Shown here piece by piece: positions 57,470 to 64,000 of a stretch of 64,000 nucleotides of DNA. Location of the stretch: NCBI GenBank assembly GCA_934728255.1, contig CAKVEC010000002.1, positions 248,001-312,000 of the forward strand, written 5' to 3'. The translations under genes and the position numbers were made by a program. The notes beneath the pieces were generated by a model that saw only the letters and a list, made by a program, of their open reading frames with translations, made no database searches and was not told the origin of the DNA. Within the stretch, counting starts at the first letter, position 1, and each line of letters opens with the position of its first letter. Origin of the DNA: an uncultured Bacteroidales bacterium (GTDB lineage Bacteria > Bacteroidota > Bacteroidia > Bacteroidales > Paludibacteraceae).

Positions 57470-58447
57470 CTATAAAACTTCTGCCAATTCACGGCGGCAA
57501 AACCACGCTGCCAAGAGTAGAGCGAATCCTATAGTAACAAGAATCGTGGTGCGGAAGGGATGAGGACCTGTCTTTTCATATACAATAGTCGGCTCCGACA
57601 ACACTACAAACGGTTTACGCACTACCATCTGCGCTTGATAGACCACCTGCTGACGGCGGAACGATTCATATATCTGTTTATAGGTGTCGGCATTGGTCGA
57701 ATGGGTGCGCACCGCCTCTTTCCATTCGTTTTCTGCTTGGAGAGTCAGCGTGTCTATATGGTTGAGTACGTTCTCTATCTTTTGTGTCTGGTAGCCGGTA
57801 ATCAAGGTTTCCAGTTGGTTTTCCACATGCTTGGCAACCTGCGCACTCACCAAAGGGTCCTGTGTTACCACCTCAATTTTGACAATATCCGTACGTTTGT
57901 CAAACGTACAAGTAATCTGCTGTCGCATTACTCCAAGTGTAGCCGCTTGCCCGGGGGTGAGATATACTTCATCGTGGGTTACCGAGGAAGCAGGTGCGCC
58001 TTTGGATTTTCCTCGGAACAAGCGCATGATACTTCCCTTCGCACGTTGAAAAAAGGGCTTGCGCATATAGTGGTTGATATAATCCGAATAGGTACCCTCG
58101 AACTGCCCGTCCAATGTACTGACCGGAGCGGCACAAAGCGATTTGAGCAACTGCGACGAAGTAACCAAATCGCTGTAACTATATTCATTGATACTATTTC
58201 GCGTTTGGAATAATCCCAAGTCATACTGCTCAGGATTGTTGATCGTCAGCGTCCTGTCGCCGTCAGCGGCACGCTGGTCCTCTACGACAAGACTCCAACT
58301 ACTTTGGTACGTTTTCGGCACACAAAGCATAATGACGAGAACTACCACAAAGCAAATCGGTACAGACCAATAGAACCACACGCGATGTGCGTGCATACGT
58401 TGTGCCATTCGTTGGTATAAGGTAGTATTCTCTGAGTTATTATCCAT
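57470..58447 (-). CDS. Wzz-family chain-length determinant protein
   Basis: About 325 residues from MDNNSENTTLY at 58447. Two membrane helices flank a periplasmic region: WFYWSVPICFVVVLVIMLCVP (about 22-42) followed by TYQSSWSLVVEDQ, and FRTTILVTIGFALLLAAWFC (about 295-315) preceded by the proline-rich end YEKTGPHP. The middle is alpha-helical with coiled-coil character. No cytoplasmic kinase domain, so it is a polysaccharide co-polymerase of the Wzz/FepE type, setting chain length of surface polysaccharide. The polymerase and flippase are not in the window. Downstream of rpsP and a long inverted repeat. Confidence 0.85.
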   Translation of the reverse strand: MDNNSENTTLYQRMAQRMHAHRVWFYWSVPICFVVVLVIMLCVPKTYQSSWSLVVEDQRAADGDRTLTINNPEQYDLGLFQTRNSINEYSYSDLVTSSQLLKSLCAAPVSTLDGQFEGTYSDYINHYMRKPFFQRAKGSIMRLFRGKSKGAPASSVTHDEVYLTPGQAATLGVMRQQITCTFDKRTDIVKIEVVTQDPLVSAQVAKHVENQLETLITGYQTQKIENVLNHIDTLTLQAENEWKEAVRTHSTNADTYKQIYESFRRQQVVYQAQMVVRKPFVVLSEPTIVYEKTGPHPFRTTILVTIGFALLLAAWFCRRELAEVL

Positions 58448-58511
58448 AAAAAGCAAGAAACGGGTCAGTATAGTGGGATGGAATTCCGTGAAAAAATGTT
58501 GGTTGGTATTG

Positions 58512-58551
58512 GTACAAAATAAGTCCAAAACTCACGTTTTGAACTTATTTT
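58512..58551. terminator. near-perfect inverted repeat between rpsP and wzz
   Basis: ACAAAATAAGT (58512-58522) pairs with ACTTATTTTGT (58541-58551), and inside it CAAAAC (58524-58529) with GTTTTG (58534-58539); one mismatch in 18 positions around a TCAC loop. It lies 27 bases past the rpsP stop and its outer arm ends in T-rich sequence on either strand, so it is probably a terminator or attenuator. Confidence 0.75.
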
Positions 58552-58577
58552 GTTGCAGCGTACATTCCCTTTTGGGA

Positions 58578-59123
58578 TTACTCTGCTGCGTTCTCTGCAG
58601 GAGCCTCAGCGGCAGCAGCCTCCTGAGCGGCCTCAACTGCTGCGGCAGCGAGTGCGTCAGCAGCCTCCTGGCGTTTTTTAGCCACCTCGGCAGCCTTAGC
58701 CTTGTTAGCCTCTACTTCTTGTGCGAGGAGGGCTTTGGCAGCGGCTACTTTCTTATCAGCCTCTGCTTGGCTGATTTTGCCGTTCTTAGCGTCTTTCTGA
58801 GCCTTCCAAGCATCGAAACGCTTCTGAGCCTCTTCCTGACTGAATGCGCCTTTGGCTACACCGCCGTTCAGGTGCTTCATCAGCAGCACACCCTCACCGG
58901 AGAGGATGTTACGTACGGTGTCGGTCGGCTCTGCACCTACGTTCAACCAATACAATGCACGCTCAAAGTTGAGGATCACTGCACTCGGATTGGTGTTGGG
59001 GTTGAAAGAACCGATACGTTCGATAATTTTGCCATCACGTGGCGAGCGGCTGTCTGCTACTACGATGTGGTAGAAAGCATAGTCTTTGTGACCATGACGA
59101 GCCAAACGAATCTTTGTTGCCAT
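58578..59123 (-). CDS. rpsP: 30S ribosomal protein S16
   Basis: A 181-residue protein. Residues 1-85 are the S16 core (ATKIRLARHGHKDYAFYHIVVADSRSPRDGKIIERIGSFNP ... RALYWLNVGAEPTDTVRNILSGEGVLLMKHL). The C-terminal ~95 residues are a Lys/Glu/Ala-rich helical tail ending in an alanine-rich run; such extensions are normal in Bacteroidales but absent in E. coli (82 residues). The gene stands apart from the trmD-rplS group with which rpsP is often found elsewhere. A standard promoter lies upstream. Confidence 0.96.
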   Translation of the reverse strand: MATKIRLARHGHKDYAFYHIVVADSRSPRDGKIIERIGSFNPNTNPSAVILNFERALYWLNVGAEPTDTVRNILSGEGVLLMKHLNGGVAKGAFSQEEAQKRFDAWKAQKDAKNGKISQAEADKKVAAAKALLAQEVEANKAKAAEVAKKRQEAADALAAAAVEAAQEAAAAEAPAENAAE

Positions 59124-59215
59124 TTAGACTTTTGTTTTGTGGGCTACGACTACTCGAATCGCCTGCCCGGGTTAGAAAATAAATAATTATTGCTCAACGT
59201 ATTACGAAAAGCGTG

Positions 59216-59246
59216 CAAAGTTACATTAAAAATTCCAATCCTGCAA
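59216..59246 (-). promoter_or_regulatory. promoter of rpsP
   Basis: Minus-strand TAACTTTG (59216-59223), TTG at 59244-59246, 20-nt spacer; 93 bases before the start codon. A second TACCTTTG box lies at 59358-59365 without a well-spaced -33 element. Confidence 0.78.
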
Positions 59247-59736
59247 ATATATTTTGCCTTTTCGTTGTTTTTCCGCCATTTAAGATGTTTGAACTCAGTG
59301 GAAGTACTGCATATTCACGGTGCTATTATTGCATACGATTACCCATTAAGTTGGCAGCAAAGGTATCCTATGCCGCAAGCGGCAATAAAAAAAAGAAAGA
59401 AAATTGACAAGAAAAATATAATAATTATAAAATAAAACTATCAAAACATTGTTTTGCGGCGCAACACGCGCCGCGCTGCATTGTTGATTTAAGTGCTAAC
59501 TGCCGGGTAAACGCCTTGTAAACACCCATTCTTTCTACGTCCTTTCTACGTCCTTTCTACGTCTTTTCTACGTCTTTTCTACGTAATTGGTATTACAGCG
59601 CAGGTAAAGCATATCCTGTATAATTTTACATTCTATCCGGTTACTTAGCGGGCAAGCGGGGAAGACAGCGAATATATGCACAGAAAGCGGCCGAATACGG
59701 CTGCGACGGGAACAGAAAAAAATAGAATGATAGAAT
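59247..59736. other. long gene-free spacer with adjacent hairpins
   Basis: About 700 bases separate rpsP from the giant protein gene and no convincing gene is present. It holds two adjacent inverted repeats, CAAAACA/TGTTTTG (59442-59456) and GCGGCGC/GCGCCGC around AACAC (59456-59474), a GCCGC/GCGGC hairpin near 59372-59383, the five-unit CTACGT array and two 8-nt TAGAATRA units at 59723 and 59731. A small RNA is possible but not shown. Confidence 0.5.
59532..59590. repeat. 11-bp tandem array TTTCTACGTCY, five units
   Basis: Units start at 59532, 59543, 59554, 59565 and 59576; the last runs into ACGTAATTGGTAT. The paralogous locus at 14814 has three units with the same right flank, so unit number has changed between the two copies. 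Confidence 0.92.
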
Positions 59737-59782
59737 AAAAAAATAAAAGAAAGAGACTGCCTACATTTGGTCAGGCAGTCTC
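59737..59782 (-). terminator. intrinsic terminator of the giant secreted-protein gene
   Basis: GAGACTGCCT (59753-59762) pairs with AGGCAGTCTC (59773-59782), extended by AGAAA/TTTCT, and is followed on the minus strand by a long T-rich tract (59737-59750). Confidence 0.9.
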
Positions 59783-59843
59783 CTTTCTTGGGGGTGTGAT
59801 ATATCTCCCTAACAGACTATTTCACTAACGGGCTATTTTACAA

Positions 59844-62800
59844 TCACTTTACAATCAAGGGTGCGACTTGGTCGGCAGAGCGGAGCATATAGACGCCTGC
59901 AGGCAGCATAGTGATGTCGATAGCGGTGTGGTCTGCTGCTGGCAGCGCAAGCACCACGTGCCCGGCGAGGTCGTAGATAGCGATGTGGTCTCCGGCACCC
60001 ATTACACAGATATAGTCTGTTGCGGGGTTGGGATATACCTGCAGGGTGTTAGCCGTTGCGTTGTGCACGTCCGTGCCGACATTCTCGAGAGTGACGTGAA
60101 CCGTCTCGGTGTCGTTGGCAAAGATGTAGCCGGCAGGCAGTTCGGCAGCATTGAGCGTATAGGCAGCATCACGGAGCAGCATATCGATAACCCATTTGTC
60201 GGGGTTGTTGGTGTAGGTATAGACGACACTATCCCGGGCATCGACGGCAGTGAGCGTGAGTGCGGACAGGGCATTGCGGACAGCCGTTTCGTCCGCTCCG
60301 GGCAGGTTGAGCGATGTAGCACTTACATGGGGCGTTACCTCCTCTACGGGTATTTCCTCAATCGTGATATTATCAATGGACAGATAATACGGGCTAGAAC
60401 TGATATAGCCGCGGATACCCAACGCATAGGAAGCAGTAGCAGGCACGGTGAAAGCGGTTTCCAGCAGTTGGTAATCGCCATTGGTGATACCCGTTTGAGG
60501 CAAGAGTCGGACAGTCATAGAGTCTTTGTCCAGTGCGGAACCAAGACAAATGCTGACAGTGGCATACGATTTATATTGGTTATCCTGACGCGCATAGAGC
60601 GAAACCCTGTAGGCTTTGCGTTTCTCAAAGGCAAAGCCTTGCATCAGCCAATCGGTGTTACCATAGCCCAATGTTACATTCCATTGTCCTTCGTACGGAG
60701 TGCGATTGCGGTCTGTTTTGGTGGAGTTGGCTTTCCATACGCCACTACCATTTTCACTCTGTTGCAGCCAACCCGTCACGGTCCCCTGGTCGGTATTGCC
60801 CTCCTCAAAACCATCAAAGAAGGGGATGGTCTTTGCTTTGAGTGCCTGCATGCTGACCGTAACCGCCTCATCGGGCATGATGAAACGGCGTGAGTCGATC
60901 CAACGAACCGTTTTATCCGTACTATATGATATACAGAGGTATGCGGGGTCAATGGTATGGCTCACGGCTATGGTGTCTCCCATAGCAGCGGAAGAAGGCA
61001 CTACGGGACTGCCGAATACCGAGTCGGCGACAGCGATAGCATACTGGGCATTGCTTTTCTCTGCTATGCGCACGTTGTCCAGCACGATACCATATCCGGA
61101 CACGGCATAGCCGCGGATACCCAGTACGTAGGTAGCGGTCTGCGGTACGGTGAAGTCAGCCACTATAGTCTGATAGAGTGTGTCCGAAACAACCGTGACA
61201 GGAACGAGTTCGGTAGTCATAGCCGTTTCGTTGCAGGTGCTTCCCAAGCCAATGCGCAAGGTCTGTGCCGTAGATTTTGTTGGGGGAACCGTCTGTTTGG
61301 CATGGATAGAAACCGTATAGGTTTTGCCGGCTTCCAAGGTGAGGGCATTGAACATCCAACTGTTGCTTCCGTAGGCACTGAAGTAAGCCGTCCATGCGCC
61401 TTCATAGTGAGTGCGAGTGTTGTCTGCCTGCCAACAGGTATTGGCTTCAGAGGAAGTTACAAGCCATCCTGCCACCGATTGTTTGTGTTGGTTGCCCTGC
61501 TCAAAGCCGTCGAAGAAGGGGACTGGTTTTGCCGGCAGCGTAGTCATATCGAGGGTGATATTCTCGTCGGGCATAACAAACGTGCTGTCGGTGAGCCAGC
61601 GTACAGGGATATTGGTGTTGTAGCGGCAGAAAGCATATCCGTCGTTCATGGTACGGCGCACGGTAATGGTATCACACGGATAAGCCGTGTTGGCACTAAG
61701 GGTCAGCAAACCGCCTTCGTTGGCAGCGGGTGTAAGCGTATATAGCGTGGTACACTCCTCGACACGGATATTATCTATGGACATATATGTCGGGGTATAG
61801 TTGGCATAGCCGAGGATACCCAGCACATAGTTGCCCGAGGTCTTGACAGAGAAGCGGACAACGACCGGTTGGTAATCGCCATTGACCAGACTCTGATATT
61901 TCATGAGTTGTATCTTCATAGAGTCTTTATGGCACGCGGACCCCAGACTGGCACTGACTCCCGCACCGGTAGTTTTGTCTTGCCGTGCGCGGAAAGACAG
62001 GATATAGTCTTTACCTGCTTCCAGCGCGAGGGCATTGAACATCCAGCAATCATTGTTATAACGCAGTGTACCATTCCAGTTGCCGGCATACGGTGTACGG
62101 TTACAATCGGTATATTTCGTGTTGGCTTTCCAGCAATCTGAACCGGATGTACTCTGCACTACCCAACCGGCTATCGGTTCGTCTTGCGTATTCCTCTCCT
62201 CAAAGCCTTCGAAGAATGGGATGGCGTGCGGCAGAATGGCATCGATACCAATCGTAACATCCTCACCAAGCATAATGAAACGTTTAGCATCGATCCATTT
62301 TACACTCGGCGTAGTAGTGAAGGCACGGAAATAGCACCCGTCGTTCATAGCATATTCTACCGCGACGGTGTCTCCTACGTATGCTTCCGTCTTGCTCAGC
62401 GTGAGCGTACCCAACTCGGAATTGGCTGTTCGGATAGTATGCGGCATACGCTTCCGGATATGGATGTCATCAATGCTCACATACATAGGGTCGCGGGTAA
62501 CCTCTCCACGAATGCCCAGCACATATTTTCCGCTTGCAGGAACAGAGAAACGGCAGTGCAGCAGTTGATAGTCTCCGTCGGTCAGTCCCGTTGCAGGCAG
62601 AATCTCCAGATTCATAGCGTCTTTGTCGGCATCGTTTCCGAGTGCCGCCCGCAGGTTGGCATAGGACTTGTTACTTTGGTCCTGGCGGGCAAAGAGATAC
62701 ATATCGTATTCGGTATCAGCCTCCAACTGCACTTTGTTGAACAGCCAAGCGGTGTTGCCAAACTTAAGGGTAACATTCCATTGTCCTTCGTACGGGGTGC

Positions 62801-64000
62801 GATAGTAGTCTGTTTGGGTAGAGTTGGCAAACCACACGCCATTTCCTTTTTCACGCTGTTGCAACCAACCCGCCACGGCTTCTTGGTCGGTATTGCCATT
62901 TTCGAAGCCTTCGACAAAGGGGAGAGAGTGAGTAGGCAGTACGGTCATACCGACAATGACATCTTCATCTGGCATTAAGAAACAGGTGTCGTTGAGCCAT
63001 TGCAATGCCGTATTGACCGTATAGCGTATGAAGACTTCGCCCTCTGCCATGGTGCGGCTCAACCGGATAGTGTCGCCGCACATTGCCAGGGTCTTGTTGA
63101 ACCTAATCGTACCGGACTCGGAAGCGGCTGTTTGGACAGTATGAGATACATTCTCCGTAAGACGGATGTCATCTATGCTGAGATGATTGGACGAATAACC
63201 TCGACCTTGAATTCCCAAAACATAGACACCGCTCTCCGACACCGTGAAAGTGCCGGTAAACAACTGATAGTCTCCGTTCTTAACAGAGGAAGAGGGAATG
63301 ACAATAGTCTTCAGCGAGTCGAGAGTTGCCTGATTACCCAGGTAGGCTCTCAGGTATGCTCCCGAAGAATTACCAGATTGGCGTGCATACAGGCTCAGGC
63401 GGTACTCTTTTCCCGCCTCCAAGGCAAAGTGGTTCAACAGCCAATCACAGTTGCTGTCGTACAGTATGGCATTCCATTGACCGGCAAATGGGGTGCGATT
63501 ATAGTCGGTCATCGTCGAGTTGGCAGTCCATACCGAGTCGCCGCTGACACTCTGCTGCAACCAGCCGGCTACAGGGCGACCTTGCCCGTTGTTCTCCTCA
63601 AAGCCATCGAAGAACGGTACACTATAGAGGCGTCCCGTTTCCATACGGATGACAACCTCCTCATCGGGCATAACAAAGCGATTGCGGTCAATCCATTTCA
63701 CGTCGGGCGTGGCGATATACCGCGACAGGGTATATCCCTGCGGAATGACAGCCGACAGAGTAACCGTATCTACGGCATAAGCCGATGTACGGTCGGCACT
63801 GAACGTGCCTATTTCCGAGGAGACGCATGTAACAGCATGGGGCAGGATCTCTGTAATACTGATGTCATCAATACTCAGATACATAGGAGAAAAAGCGATT
63901 TCTCCACGTATTCCCAAGACGTAGTCTTTGGTTTCCGGTACAGAGAAAGCGGCTGTCAGTTGCTGGTAGTTGCCAGATACCACACCTGTTTGGGGCATGA
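59844..64000 (-). CDS. giant repeat-built T9SS cargo protein, C-terminal part
   Basis: The frame is open through the right edge; about 1,385 residues are visible and the N-terminus is missing. It contains five full copies and one partial copy of a ~232-residue module: a jelly-roll half beginning PFFDGFE-x-x-N ... GWLQQ, NRTPYEGQWN, LEAGKEYRLSLYARQ, YVLGIRGY, LSIDDI, then a ~75-residue half (GDTIRLSRTM ... FLMPDEDV) resembling InlB-B-type repeats. The final ~140 residues include QVYPNPATDYICVMGAG and MLPAGVYMLRSADQVAPLIVK, a type A T9SS sorting domain. Probably surface-attached adhesin or glycan-binding protein. No catalytic motif seen in the visible part; an enzyme domain could lie upstream. 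Confidence 0.9.
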   Translation of the reverse strand, partial: MPQTGVVSGNYQQLTAAFSVPETKDYVLGIRGEIAFSPMYLSIDDISITEILPHAVTCVSSEIGTFSADRTSAYAVDTVTLSAVIPQGYTLSRYIATPDVKWIDRNRFVMPDEEVVIRMETGRLYSVPFFDGFEENNGQGRPVAGWLQQSVSGDSVWTANSTMTDYNRTPFAGQWNAILYDSNCDWLLNHFALEAGKEYRLSLYARQSGNSSGAYLRAYLGNQATLDSLKTIVIPSSSVKNGDYQLFTGTFTVSESGVYVLGIQGRGYSSNHLSIDDIRLTENVSHTVQTAASESGTIRFNKTLAMCGDTIRLSRTMAEGEVFIRYTVNTALQWLNDTCFLMPDEDVIVGMTVLPTHSLPFVEGFENGNTDQEAVAGWLQQREKGNGVWFANSTQTDYYRTPYEGQWNVTLKFGNTAWLFNKVQLEADTEYDMYLFARQDQSNKSYANLRAALGNDADKDAMNLEILPATGLTDGDYQLLHCRFSVPASGKYVLGIRGEVTRDPMYVSIDDIHIRKRMPHTIRTANSELGTLTLSKTEAYVGDTVAVEYAMNDGCYFRAFTTTPSVKWIDAKRFIMLGEDVTIGIDAILPHAIPFFEGFEERNTQDEPIAGWVVQSTSGSDCWKANTKYTDCNRTPYAGNWNGTLRYNNDCWMFNALALEAGKDYILSFRARQDKTTGAGVSASLGSACHKDSMKIQLMKYQSLVNGDYQPVVVRFSVKTSGNYVLGILGYANYTPTYMSIDNIRVEECTTLYTLTPAANEGGLLTLSANTAYPCDTITVRRTMNDGYAFCRYNTNIPVRWLTDSTFVMPDENITLDMTTLPAKPVPFFDGFEQGNQHKQSVAGWLVTSSEANTCWQADNTRTHYEGAWTAYFSAYGSNSWMFNALTLEAGKTYTVSIHAKQTVPPTKSTAQTLRIGLGSTCNETAMTTELVPVTVVSDTLYQTIVADFTVPQTATYVLGIRGYAVSGYGIVLDNVRIAEKSNAQYAIAVADSVFGSPVVPSSAAMGDTIAVSHTIDPAYLCISYSTDKTVRWIDSRRFIMPDEAVTVSMQALKAKTIPFFDGFEEGNTDQGTVTGWLQQSENGSGVWKANSTKTDRNRTPYEGQWNVTLGYGNTDWLMQGFAFEKRKAYRVSLYARQDNQYKSYATVSICLGSALDKDSMTVRLLPQTGITNGDYQLLETAFTVPATASYALGIRGYISSSPYYLSIDNITIEEIPVEEVTPHVSATSLNLPGADETAVRNALSALTLTAVDARDSVVYTYTNNPDKWVIDMLLRDAAYTLNAAELPAGYIFANDTETVHVTLENVGTDVHNATANTLQVYPNPATDYICVMGAGDHIAIYDLAGHVVLALPAADHTAIDITMLPAGVYMLRSADQVAPLIVK

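Noticed and set aside
59190..59435. 81-residue open frame in the rpsP upstream spacer
   Set aside because: Low-complexity lysine/isoleucine end, crosses the rpsP promoter and has no recognisable domain; better explained as non-coding.

Overview
The window is a contiguous piece of a Bacteroidales-type (Bacteroidota) chromosome. Evidence: many upstream regions carry the TTG / TAnnTTTG promoter of this phylum, usually with a 20-nt spacer; secreted proteins end in type IX secretion (T9SS) sorting domains; a GldG protein and the families DUF4270, DUF4861, DUF5683, DUF5715, DUF2461 and PorT-like barrels are present; and the lpx genes (HD protein, lpxD, lpxC, lpxA) and the parA-parB-DUF5683-mltD group occur in phylum-typical order. 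I cannot place it below order level. Housekeeping genes look about 50% GC by eye.

Layout. 1-3.4 kb: end of a dTDP-rhamnose synthesis gene, a DUF2461 gene, tRNA-Arg(CCT), DUF5715 and cysS. 3.5-5.2 kb: glnS. 5.3-12.9 kb: a minus-strand operon, outer-membrane barrel - HD phosphohydrolase - lpxD - lpxC - [lipoprotein - subtilisin-like protease] - lpxA; LpxC is a stand-alone enzyme rather than the LpxC-FabZ fusion usual in Bacteroidales, and the AT-rich lipoprotein/protease pair lies where the FabZ half would be. 13-16 kb: pyk, tRNA-Leu(TAA), mdh. 16-22.2 kb: three secreted multidomain proteins. 22.3-25.8 kb: proS, pdxB, panC. 25.9-28.2 kb: a GT5 N-terminal-domain protein and a DUF4270 lipoprotein. 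28.4-31 kb: clpP, clpX, a low-molecular-weight phosphatase. 31-35 kb: acetyl-CoA hydrolase/CoA-transferase, a solitary RhuM protein, a DHH phosphoesterase. 35-44.7 kb: a SurA/PpiC-like isomerase, GldG without GldF, and an unsaturated-uronate set (GH105, kduI, kduD, DUF4861) interrupted by a LysM/receptor-ligand protein and a barrel. 44.9-54.3 kb: GT9, parA, parB, DUF5683, mltD, MerR, GT2, YfhO, DUF5672, tightly packed and often overlapping. 54.5-56.6 kb: ychF and a Ca2+/cation antiporter. 56.6-59.1 kb: rpsP, wzz, GT2 on the minus strand. 59.8-64 kb: the C-terminal 1,385 or so residues of a giant repeat-built T9SS cargo protein that runs off the right edge.

The most unusual structure is between the genes. 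Many spacers are filled by short degenerate tandem arrays with unit lengths of 7 nt (TAATTNN, CATTNNN), 8 nt (TAGAATRA, TTTACAAA) or 11 nt (ATCC-, AATTA-, CTACGT- and ACGGCAACG-based). The 11-nt families put one core on each helical turn. Several 7/8-nt arrays begin at or very near a stop codon and contain a stop triplet per unit, so they close all reading frames. One composite array upstream of gldG is bracketed by a perfect 20-bp direct repeat, which suggests that such elements insert or duplicate. The second feature worth attention is the protease/lipoprotein pair translationally coupled into the lipid A operon.
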